DNA from: Neoceratodus forsteri
Lineage: Eukaryota; Chordata; Ceratodontiformes; Ceratodontidae
NCBI GenBank assembly: GCA_016271365.2
Contig: CM057456.1
Coordinates: 611,263,501 to 611,327,500 of the forward strand
Length of the DNA stretch: 64,000 nucleotides
Reading direction: 5' to 3'
Under the pieces are notes generated by a model that was not told where the DNA came from, did not search any database, and saw only the letters and a list, made by a program, of their open reading frames with translations. This document shows positions 19,781 to 29,456 of this stretch, piece by piece; position 1 is the stretch's first letter, and each line of letters opens with the position of its first letter. The translations under genes and the position numbers were made by a program.

Positions 19781-20962
19781 CCTACCCTCCCCTAGCAGTG
19801 CCCCCCTTTCTCTTCTCTTGACCCTTCAAAGGTGAGAATTGGGGAATGGTAGATTTCTGAGGGGCAAACCCTGCCTTCTTCATGCCGTCCAGCGTTTCTG
19901 CCTCCCTTTGCCCTGGCCTAAACTTTAGGGGCATAATTTAGGGTCCTCTGGAATATATTAACAAAAAAAAAGAGAGAAGAAGGCCTCAGGTTGCCTTTCT
20001 CTCCTTCCTCTTTCTTCTCAAGGTCTCCCTCCTGTTAAAAAGAGCTTCATAGAGCTTTCAGGTGGATAGGGATGACACAGGTTTCCCAGTCTTTGTCCAC
20101 CTTTTCTGAACCCTTCTTGTTCTCCTCCTTGGAATATGTAACAACCCCCAAAAAAAAAAAAAAACAGTTTTTCTAAGGGCTGATACTGGTGGCTCTAAGG
20201 AGATCACTTAAAGCTGTGATTCCCTTAACTATCCTCTTCCTCCTCCTACCTTACCCCCCGCTTCCCTCCCAATTCTCACCCTTTCATGCACAGAAGAAGA
20301 GATTTTTAGGACTGAAGAAGAGTGGAGGCATGGTGGCATCCTGCTGTACTCCCGCTCATTGCCTGGCTGGACTAATTTTGCTTCTTTCTCCTCGCATCCT
20401 TTTGGACCTCTGGTCTGGTTAAAATTTTGGGCATCTTGACATCGTGCCTTCCCTAGGGCCCTGCCTCAGTATAAAAAAAAAAGGGGGGGGTGGATAATGG
20501 GAGAAGGACTAACTCTCTCTCGCTCTCTTTTCTTCTTCTAGCTTCCTTTCCCTCCCTCCCTCCTAGGGCTGCCCAGCATGTTGCCCATCCTTGCCCTTCC
20601 TAGCCCCTCTCTTATCTATATCTTCTATTAAGTCAGCCTTTTATCTTTATTTTCCCCCACCATCCCTGTCCTTTTGGCTCCCTTGCCCTCACTCCTCTCC
20701 GTGTTTTCTATCTTCCTCTCCTGGTGGACAGAGCTGATGAGCTGGGAGGAGTCAGCATCAGTTACTAGCCACTTCACAAGCACCACATAATACGTCGGCC
20801 TGGTGGGCAGCACTGTCTCTGACATCTGCTCCCCCAGCACTGAAAAATTTAGAGACAAGCTTCTGAGCAGAGTCCAGACTTCCGCTTAGACCAAGGCATA
20901 ATGAATAGTGAAGATACTTGGGAAGCTCAAGAATTATGGTGAGTATGTAATTTTCATATTTT
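19781..20962 (+). repeat. D1 3' non-coding region and right inverted repeat
   Basis: No gene. Pyrimidine-rich stretches with A-runs (about 19963-19971 and 20152-20164) lead to the right ITR (about 20720-20962). The ITR complements 16539-16760 (blocks GGGGGAGC, GTGGCCAGTAAC/GTTACTAGCCAC, GACTCCTCC/GGAGGAGTC) and ends TGGTGAGTATGTAATTTTC. Confidence 0.7.
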
Positions 20963-22284
20963 CTACACAAACAAAATCCTAAAATTTCATGAAAATCTAT
21001 AAAACCATTCTTCTGCAAGAAGTACACAAAAAAATCAAGTTTAACATAGAAGTCACCAGTGGCCCTTACTATGGGGGCACTGCTGTGCCCACATAATATG
21101 CTTCTTAGCCAGGAAGATGATACAGTGATTGAGTATCCAAACCTTAGCAGGAAATAGGGGACCTGTCTAGCCTCCATCGATCTGACAGATACCCATCTCC
21201 ACTTGTTATCAGTCTTACTTGTGAGAAAGGTTTTGATATTTGCGTTTCAGTATCTGCATTTTCTGTTCCAGGTTCTTCCCTTTGGTCTGACCTGTTCTAG
21301 ATATTTTATGATAATTATGATGAGAAGAAGAAGGAGGTAGCATGGGAAGTAGTAGTCCCAGAGTGGTGCCAGCCTAAGCTCTGGCCAGACCTAAAACATA
21401 TATTCAATTAGTAGTTGTCCCAGAGAATGTCTTGATACCTAATATGCTGTCAAGCAGTACTCACAATTTAATGTATAATGGAATGAGGAATGCATCCATT
21501 AACCTTGTTTCCTTTTCATTAAAATAAAAATTTAGTATAACCCCTTCAAAGGTGTTTGCCCATAATTAGGGCACCTTCTGTTTAAGAGGTCTGTGACAAC
21601 TTGAGATCAGGAAGCAATCTCCCACTGTTTCAGCTGCAGAGCACAAAGATGAGAAAAACTTGCAAGATTTGATAGATGGCAACAAAAACTGTATTGTCTG
21701 TTACCACTTGCACCTACAATGCTACTCTGTGGGACTGGTTCAGTTAGCTGCTGTGCAACAGCAGTGGAAAAATTGAGGTTCACCCTATGGACAAGCTAAG
21801 CTCCCAGTGACCTGACACAACCAGATTGTTCAACAAAAACAGACCAGTTACAAATTTACTTACACTGACAGTGCTAATATCAGGTGGAAATAGGTTGGGA
21901 AGTCAGGACACCACCAGGGTGCAGTGCTGTATATAGCAATTGATATGGATAAACATGAGATAAAGGGGATGCATCTCAGGTGGGGGAGGGTAGAACGTTA
22001 ACAGATAAGTTCTTCTTTTTTTTTTTTTTTTTTTTAAACGATTTTGTGCAAATTTCAAAAACTTCTTTTTTGTTTTGTTTTTTTGTTTTCCTCAGAAAAC
22101 ATTCTGGACACAGAATAAAGTGAGAGAGTGAGAATAATTGCCAGCAGCCTGGCGGCCAAACATGGGCTGTATAGTGCTCTGAAATATGTTGAAGAGCTCG
22201 GGGGGAAGGGGGGAGGCACCACCATGCATGACTCCTCACTCGCCTCGCTGACTGCCAGGGTGCAGTCAGTTTTTGGTGGATGCC
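20963..22284. other. Host intron, no gene seen
   Basis: AT-rich intronic DNA. The first bases may continue the repeat interrupted at 3444. A T-run lies at about 22016-22036 and further T-rich sequence at 22068-22092. Short frames here have no recognisable homology. Confidence 0.5.
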
Positions 22285-23045
22285 AGGGATAGAAACAGAA
22301 TTTGATGGCAGATAAGGACTGCTTGGCCCACCTAGTCTGCCCATTTTCCCTACCTGTTTCATATACCGCAGATCCTAAATGATCTGCATCTTACCCTCGC
22401 TCTCCTGTCACTAGCATTCCTTTATGTCTGTCTCATGTGATTTTGAATTCCCCTACTGTTTTTGCCCTACAATCTCTGCCAGGAGGCTGTTCCATGGATC
22501 CATCACCCTTCTGTGAAAAAATACTTTTTGTCATGTTACCCGTAAGTCTACGTCCCTCTATTTTCATATTATGTCCCCTTGTTCTTGAACATTTTTTTCC
22601 TTTGAAAGATGCTACCCTCTTGTACCTTATTTACACCCTTAAGGTATTTGAAAGTCTCTATCATATCCCCCCTCTCTCTCCTCTCCTCTCTAGGGAATAC
22701 ATATTGAGATCCTCCAGTCTCCCACCATATGACTTTTTGTGCAGCCCCTGCACCATTTTTGTCACCCTTCTCTGAACCGCTTCTATTCTATGTCCTTCCT
22801 GAGATGCAACCTCCAGAACTGGACACAGTGCTCTAGATGAGGTCTCACCAATGTTCCATACAGTGGCATCACCACCTCCTTCCTTCCTTCTGCTGGAGAT
22901 ACCTCTCCCTATGCACCCTAGCATCCCACTGGCTCTCCTCACAACCTTGTCACATTGTTTGGCAACCTTTAGTTCATCAGATATGAGTACTTCCAGGTCC
23001 CTCTCCTGTTTGGTGATCATCAGTACCTCCCCCCATCATGTACTC
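22285..23045 (-). mobile_element. CR1/L2-type LINE fragment, 5'-truncated
   Basis: The complement encodes the C-terminal end of a non-LTR reverse transcriptase. A 119-residue frame (23020 down to 22661) includes QERDLEVLISDELKVAKQC, GCIGRGISSR and EAVQRRVTKMVQGL, a typical CR1/L2 C-terminal signature. The 3' tail (ACTAGGTGGGCCAAGCAGTC in complement) matches the tail of the plus-strand copy at 24893-25627. It contains no palm active site and is dead. It lies upstream of the AVL9 exon in the opposite orientation. Confidence 0.85.
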
Positions 23046-23124
23046 CTCCCCTGCATTTCTGTGCTTACTGAAGTAATCACATATCATCTGAGGACAATGC
23101 TCTGCCTGTCAGTGGTGCTCCTTG

Positions 23125-23203
23125 TGATCACAGGTTTTGGATGTGAACCAGAGTCCCTGCATAGCAAGTTGGCTTGCTATCCATTAGGCCATCAGGCTTG
23201 CCC
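23125..23203 (-). repeat. tRNA-Arg-derived SINE head or tRNA pseudogene
   Basis: On the complement, TGGCCTAATGGATAGC (A-box region, about 23177-23192) is followed at tRNA spacing by GGTTCACATCC (B box, 23139-23149). TGGCCTAATGGATA is typical of vertebrate tRNA-Arg. The anticodon arm and acceptor stem do not fold well, so this is a derived SINE head or pseudogene, not a working tRNA. Confidence 0.6.
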
Positions 23204-23579
23204 TGGGATGGATGTTCTCACTTGAGAATAAAAAAAATGTCATATTTCATGTCAGAAGAATAAAAATAAACACATATCATAGTCAGTGAGGTACTGGAGT
23301 CAGGAAAGAAATCTAATCCAAAACCCACTGAAATAATAAATTCCTTCAAGCACTTACTGAATAGCGTTAAAGATGGACCTTTTTTGGGAGGGGGTAGTGC
23401 GGTGAATGAGCAGGAGCTTTCACAGTGGAGGTGTGTGATTTCTTTGCTTTCTTTGTGGCTGACTGCCATCCTCTTCACAATTGATCAAGTAATGAAGTAT
23501 TTATACTGCCTTTGTGAACACCTCTGCCAAACCTGAGTCAGTCCTGCTCTGGGCTTAACACTTGTGCATTCTTCTTCAG

Positions 23580-23714
23580 GGATACCTCTGCTTGCCTTAC
23601 ATGGCATTACAACAGCATCACCTCCTCTCCGATGTGTCTGTCCGTGGTTTCGTTGCTGGAGCTACGAACATTCTGTTTCGCCAGCAGAAACATCTGAGTG
23701 ACGCCATAGTGGAA
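23580..23714 (+). CDS. AVL9: AVL9 internal exon
   Basis: AVL9 acts late in the secretory pathway (yeast Avl9 is needed for exocytic transport) and belongs to a DENN-related family. This exon encodes 45 residues in phase 0 with no stop, starting GYLCLPYMALQQHH and containing VRGFVAGATNILFRQQKHLS, which I recognise from vertebrate AVL9. A pyrimidine tract ending TTCTTCTTCAG precedes it, and GTAAGT follows at 23715. Synonymous-type third positions and perfect splice sites argue for a live exon, not a processed copy. The neighbouring exons lie outside the window or were not recognised. The assignment rests on memory of the family, not on a search. Confidence 0.85.
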
Positions 23715-24390
23715 GTAAGTTTTTGGCTTTGTTATTAAACCCCTTCTGTGCTAATAGCCTCACGCAATGCCTCATCTGTGTGCCATCGATTTGCTTATGT
23801 ATTAGTACTGGACTCTGTCTGTAGTGCTCAGCTTCTGCTGTGATGCATGCTTCCTCAAACCTGAGCCTTGTTAACAATGGTAACTCTGGCTTGCTAGTAC
23901 TAGGATCTCTCTGTGCCCTGTGTTTTCCTTCCCCTGACAGCCACCCTTATATATGATTTGGTTGGCAGCTTGAATGACAGGGACTCTGTTATTTTTGAAG
24001 TATAATAAATTTATACAGGAATGATTTGGACTAATATTTACTGGAATAAAGAGGTGGTACACAGACTGACTTATTAAAATGAAGGTTGAGCCATTCTGAG
24101 CACTACTTATTTAATTTGGTAGAGGTGGGTACAAAAGATACCTATAAAGTCGATAGAAAGCTGACATTTTTTTAATCAAACCAGAAAAATAATAATTAGA
24201 ATTGTGCAAATGTTTGGAAACCGACAGTAAATGGGCACTTCAGATTTTTCTTTTTTATGTTAAATTATGTGAAATTTTGCAGTGTAGAATTCTGAATACC
24301 ATGGACAAAACTTGGAGTTTACCACAATAAACCATTGTGAAAGCCAGTTAACAAAAATACCAGAAATTGAAAACCATTCACCCTAGACCC
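23715..24390. other. Host intron 3' of the AVL9 exon, no gene seen
   Basis: AT-rich intronic sequence with no recognisable repeat ends or coding motif. It begins with the donor GTAAGT and ends where the D2 left terminus starts. Confidence 0.55.
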
Positions 24391-24671
24391 TGATCTTCTA
24401 GAAATGAATCTTCACCACTCATTTATACTTGGGGTTCTAGGTCTGGAGGCACTAGGACTTTGCAGGGGCTTTTTTCCCTACAGGGAGGGAGCTGACAGCA
24501 GCTACCAGCATCGCATGCACATCTGACGTGCTGCTGCATGAGCTAGCCAATAGCCGCCATCAGCTTCCTCATACACCTCAGTTCTGTTCTTCCTGCCATG
24601 ACAGTGCCTTAATTCAGTGACCAAAAAGTCATCTTGTTCACAGTGCAGCTTTGTTTTATTGTTTTTCACAA

Positions 24672-24885
24672 TGTCGAAGTCTGAGAAAAAGAAACAAGGG
24701 CTAATAAAGACCATCAGTTCCCCATTATGCGTAATTGCCCCTGTAGGAAACCTGTTGTGTTGGTGGACCGACATCAAGTCTGCTGGGCCTGCCTTGGCCC
24801 AACTCACGGTATGGATTTGTGCGATACCTGTTTCTCCATGAACTGCCACACCCTAGAAATTCTTGTGTTATACAGTGGGGGGTAG
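24672..24885 (+). pseudogene. N-terminal gag of D2
   Basis: The ATG at 24672 gives a lysine-rich start, but a frameshift moves the zinc module into the frame that opens at 24727. There, 52 residues read to a stop at 24883-24885, with C4, C6, H16, C19, C22, H27, C32 and C35: all eight ligands at the spacing seen in A3 and C1. The LINE fragment starts just downstream and cuts gag. This is the best-preserved zinc module among the D copies. Confidence 0.72.
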
Positions 24886-24892
24886 TAACAAC

Positions 24893-25627
24893 AACAAAAA
24901 TGGAAAGGGACCTGGGGGGGTAGTCATATCAGATGACCTTAAGGTTAGCAAGCAATGTGAGAAGGCAGTAGGGAGGGCTGGGTGGATACTGGGATGTATA
25001 GGGGAGGCATCACCAGCAGAAAACAGGAAGTTGTTATCCCTCTGTACAGACAGTTGCTGAGACCCCATCTGGAGTACTGCATCCAGTTGTGGAAACCCCA
25101 TCTCTGAAAGGACATAGACAGGATGGAGGCAGTCCAGAGGAGGGCAACTAAAATGGTGCAGGGTCTGCAAGAGAGGCCATATGAAGAGAGACTAAAGGAG
25201 CTTAATATGTATACCCTTGAGGAAAGGAGGGAAAGGGGGGACATGATAGAAACTATTAAGTACCTCAGTGGAATCAACAAAGTCCAAGAGGGTAGCATCT
25301 TTCAGAAAAAGAGATGTGCAAGAACAAGGGGACACAATTTGAAGATAGAGGGGGGATGGCTCAGGGGCAATGTGAGGAAGTATTTTTTCACAGAGAGGGT
25401 GGTGGACGCATGGAACAGCCTTCCTGAGGAGGTTGTGAGGTCTGAAACTGTGGGAGAATTCAAGAATGCATGGGACAGACATAAGGCAATTCTTGTGGGG
25501 GATAGGAAGAAATAGGCTGTTGGTTAGCTAGGATCTGCAGCTTATCCTGTAGGAAGGGAAACAGGCAGACTAGGTGGGCCAAGCGGTCCTTATCTGCCGT
25601 CAAAGTCTCTATTTCTGTGTTTCTATG
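24893..25627 (+). mobile_element. CR1/L2-type LINE fragment in D2
   Basis: Same family as 22285-23045 but on the plus strand. Frames 24863-25060 and 25123-25515 carry VVISDDLKVSKQCEKAVGRA, EAVQRRATKMVQGL and a C-terminal FFTERVVDAWNSLPEEVV motif. The 3' tail ends in a TTTCTGTGTTTCTATG-type repeat at about 25610-25627. A stop near 25060 and a lost 5' part make it non-functional. D2 gag-linker sequence resumes after it. Confidence 0.85.
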
Positions 25628-26454
25628 TAAGTGGGGTCACCCAGTCCCCACCTTCATAGGGAGGCAGCACATGCATGTGGCTAAGGCCAGGTCTCTGGGG
25701 CCTTCCCTGGGTCCCTTCCCGGTGCTTCTGATACTGTGGAAGTACAGGGTCCTCCTTGACCCTGCCTTGCCAAGATGTCGGCGGTCTTGGGCGGGGGGGG
25801 TGTTGTGGTCTGGTGGTGCCTTGGCTCCTGACAGCCTGTGATGTCAGTGAGTGGGGTGGTGCCCACTGTGATGGCGGGGCCCCCTCCTGGTACTGTTCAC
25901 TGTACTGGAAGAGGGACAGACATCGGGGCCAGGCAGCATCCACTTGCTAAGGTGGAGGTGTTGATCTCTGCGCCAAGCAGCCTTTGTGCCTCCAGGAAGG
26001 AGGTCGACCCCACTCCTGGTGACGGACGTGGCACCAGTCCTGGTGTCAGTTTTGGGCCTGACACCAGGCGTGGTGCCAGTGATGATACTGCCTCTAGATT
26101 TGTTCCCAGTTCTGGTGCCACTGGCAGCGTCAGGTCAGCTTCCAACACCGGGGCCGGGACAAGCCTCAGGTCAGAATGGGAAATGGTACCTGGCCCAGTA
26201 CTGAGGATGGTGCCAGCCACATGGCCAGAGGGGGAGCTACGCTAAGGTGGAGGTGTTGATCTCTGCGCCGAGCAGCCTTTGTGGCTTCAGGAAGAAGGTC
26301 GACCTCACCCCCTGGCGATGGACGTGGCACCGGTCCTGGTGTCAGTTTTGGGCCAGATTCCAGGCATGGTGCCAGTGATGGTGCTGCCTCTAGGTTTGTT
26401 CCCGGTTCTGGTGCCACTGGCAGCATCAGACCAGCTTCCAGCACCGGGGGCGGG
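25628..26454 (+). pseudogene. Gag linker region of D2 with a tandem duplication
   Basis: The frame 25838-26245 (135 residues) is rich in Gly, Ser, Pro and Thr, like other Gag linkers. Two copies of a roughly 250-bp unit lie in tandem at 25946-26240 and 26241-26454, offset 295 bp. Both start GCTAAGGTGGAGGTGTTGAT and carry CAGTTTTGGGCC and CTGGTGCCACTGGCAGC. The second copy is cut by the left end of C2. Confidence 0.55.
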
Positions 26455-26732
26455 GACATCATCAGGTCACGCCTGTGGAATTTATAACCACCAGGCATTA
26501 GGACCACATGTAAAAGTTTTGTAAGCAGTCCGTTAGAGGCTGCCCATGACGACGTTCTACATCGTACTTCCCATAAAAAACGTGGGTGGTCCCTTCCCTC
26601 CTGAGTTTTTTTCCCGCTGTCGACCATACTCACCAGACCCTATACGGAAATGCCACCACTATAGTTGACCATTCTTACAGTTATTTCTCTCCCTAGTTTG
26701 TTGTTACTTATAAGTGATACCCGATGTCATGT

Positions 26733-26876
26733 ATGTTGACTAAAGATCTGTCAAAGCTCTTCAGATACTGCAAATGCAGTGAGAAGATATACTCAGGTGA
26801 CTCACATGATGTCTGTGTGTGCTGCCTCAGTGCGGCCTATAACCTGAAGGCCTGCCAGATTTGCTGTAAATTTTAA
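26733..26876 (+). pseudogene. N-terminal gag fragment of C2
   Basis: A 47-codon frame ends at the TAA at 26874-26876. Ligands C13, C15, H25, C28, C31, C41 and C44 fit the shared Gag zinc spacing; tyrosine 36 replaces the second histidine. The C1 and C3 versions keep that histidine. The frame is closed early, so no full Gag is made. Confidence 0.7.
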
Positions 26877-28623
26877 TAGTGCTACCCGGTGACATCGAAA
26901 GAACGGCTTGGAGACCCACTTACTTAAACAGCAGGTAGCCGGAATGAAGAAAGAGCTCCAGGAAAAGAGCTCTACCATGTTGCCAGCCCACTCCTCAGGC
27001 TGTCGCTCCTCGAAGATCCGGGAGAAGACTTCGGGACAGTACAAAACACAAGCACCGTGAGAGGGAATGCGGTAAGGAGAAAATCTCCCCAGTTCACTCA
27101 CAGTCGCCTCTTCACTTCAGTGAGACCACTTCTGCGCCATCAACTGCCCCAGCGGCAACACTGCCAACCACTCAGATCGTTTACCCTTCCAGGTTGGGAC
27201 AGGCTGCGAACATCACCAAACCTAGTATGGCTGGTGTGTTGCCGTCAGGGATGGTGCTTCCCCCGTCAACTTCACCCTGTGTTCTTGCTGTCCATGCAGG
27301 CGCCGATGTTCAGGTGGTACTTTTGTCCTTCGTGGACATGTTACAACACCTGCTACATCCTCCTCCTGTGACAGGAGTTGTGGCAATAGGGCAGCTTCAG
27401 CAATCCCCAGTGCCTACACCTGTCAGGCTGATGTGCGAGTTCTCATCTCAGACGTTGACAGCTTAACCTGCTCCCTCTCTGAGGCCTATTGAACCTGTTG
27501 ATAAGGGTCTGGAGTATAACCCTGACCTCATCATGCAGCAGGAGGAGGAGGAATGTGTGGAAAGCTCATATGAAAGGTCCAGTTCCACTATCTCTGCAGG
27601 AAGCGAGAATTTTGTAGTGTATACACCAAGGTCCCCTCCTGAAGACCCATCATTCTTTTTCATGATACAGCAACTCCAGACTGCTATGAGGTTTGAATCA
27701 GAAGACCAGGACATCACTAAGAGAAATTTGGTGGAGTTCCTGGAATTGCCTGATTCTCCACCATCATTATTCCTCTTTTACTACTTGCCTTGGAAAATGT
27801 CACCCTGGCTGCCTGTCATAGGACAAACATGATACCTGTCATACCCAGGAAGGCAGATAAAATGTATCAGGCCCCTCAGGTAAGCCCTTTTTTGCAGGCC
27901 AACGTGAGACTGATTTGGTGGTCATAAAAGCTGCCCATAACAGATCTAAGGTGCCTAAACGCCTTAGTTCCCTCCCCTCCTGACAAGGAGTCCAGGAGGT
28001 TAGATGCTTTGGGGAAGGGGACTTTTGCTTCTGTTTCTCTTTGGGCCTGAGAATTGCAATTTATCATGTCCATATGGATAAATCCCAAAATACCCTCTGG
28101 AGGAAGGCCAAGGCAATGGCCCAAGCCCTACCAGACAGTACTGCTAAGCAGGGGCTTTTAAAGGCTCTACAAGCAGGGGCAGATGTAGGTAAGCAAGTCC
28201 TATGTTTTACCTATGATATTTCTGATGCTTCTGCCAGGCAGCAGCTTCTGGGGAAACATTCCTGGTTAAGGGTGGCGGGCTTTGTGAGTGTTGTTCAACA
28301 GCCCATCATTGGTGGCCCCCTTTAGAGGATATAAATTGTTTGGTGCAGACATACAAGATATCCTCTCAAACCTGCAGGCCTCGGGTAGAACCCTAAAGTC
28401 TGTGCATTCCTTCTACCATACTCAACTAAGGAGTAAACAGAGGATGCCTTTTCATCTGGCCAGCAACAGACACCATTCAATGGTAAGAGACCAGGGTAAG
28501 AGTAGAGGAACATCAGCTTTGTCTGCCCCAGGACCCAATCCAGGTGCCCACTTAAATGCCCCTAGAGGTGGGGGCCTGCAGCCACAGGATCTGGATCTGC
28601 ATGACTCCTTCTTTGACCCCTAA
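26877..28623 (+). pseudogene. Rest of gag of C2, broken
   Basis: Linker and C-terminal Gag block are spread over the frames 27057-27371, 27533-27832, 28041-28325 and 28288-28623. The piece at 28041-28325 matches C1 at about 5740-5960 (NTLWRKAKAMAQALPDSTAK and QALQAGADVGKQV). FGADIQDILSNLQASGRTLK at about 28339-28398 matches the C1 gag end. Multiple frameshifts. Confidence 0.72.
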
Positions 28624-29098
28624 CCACCAGTACCACCAGGGGTGGTTGTAGGGAGTCGCCTCTCCCTCCACCTGGACCAGTGGAGAAAGGTAACCTTAGA
28701 TGGCTGGGTCCTACAGATAATAGAACAAGGCTAGAGCTTCTAGAATCACCTTCAGACCATCCACCAGTTCCTTACCTGTATCCTCCAGAGCACATACCTG
28801 TGCTGCTGGAGGGGAGCCATACTTTGATCCAGAAGAGGGTCATAAAACCTGTTTCTTGAGAACAGTGGAACAGGGAGTTCTGTTCTCAGTACTTCCTACT
28901 CCCAAAGTGCACAGAGATCTGAGGCCTATTCTAGAACTCAGAGATCTGAACTTTTTCATCCAATGCAAGCAGTTCAGAGTGGTAACTCTGCAAGGCCTTC
29001 TCCCACTACTGCAAGTAGGGGACTAGATTTGTTCCATGGATATGCAGGATTCTTAGCTGCATATCTGGATTTGCCCACCTCAGAGGAAATACCGCAAG

Positions 29099-29290
29099 AT
29101 CTTCCTGGACATAAGTCTCCACCACTCGTTCACACTATTGGGATCAGCGCCGGAGGCACTAGAACCCATCGGGAGCAAACTTTTTTGTTGGAAGGTCGGC
29201 GCCGCAAGGAGTGGCACCGCGAGCCTCAGCTCGTGCGGTAATGAATATCTTGGCGTTGTCCTTCCAACCGCCTCAGTTCCTTTTTTCCCG
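29099..29290 (+). repeat. B1 left inverted repeat
   Basis: Pairs inverted with about 34698-34920. Within it, GGAAGGTCGGCGCCGC and GGCGTTGTCCTTCC form the arms of an internal stem, a second level of palindrome seen in all B copies. Confidence 0.8.
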
Positions 29291-29456
29291 CCGTCGAGTG
29301 CACTTCAGTGACAACGTCACTCGCCTGCTGGGACTCAAACTTCAAACTGGCAGCATAGTTTTCAGTTTTATTGTTTTGTAGTAATATCTCGAATAAGTAT
29401 CGCTTAAGTTTATTCTCATTTACAAAGAAGTCTCAGCCTACTTTGATGGAGTCAAC

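Larger units (their letters stand above)
16539..20962 (+). mobile_element. DIRS-type element D1, gag only
   Basis: Both ends are present. The left end (TCTTCACCATTCATCATGCC) is the reverse complement, with mismatches, of the right end near 20900-20935 (GGCATAATGAATAGTGAAGA). The inner ITR block GTCTGGACTCTGCTCAG also matches inverted at about 20860-20877. Between them are gag remnants (17015-19620), an ICR (19686-19780) and 3' sequence. I find no RT, RH or YR motif in any frame. D2 shows the same gag-to-3'-end junction, so this looks like a non-autonomous family, not a private deletion. Confidence 0.75.

Noticed and set aside
22016..22036. Poly-T as the tail of a minus-strand retroposon
   Set aside because: No recognisable retroposon body adjoins it on the expected side. 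It may be a simple homopolymer.
23125..23203. A functional tRNA-Arg gene
   Set aside because: A and B boxes are recognisable, but the acceptor and anticodon stems do not form. SINE head or pseudogene is more likely.
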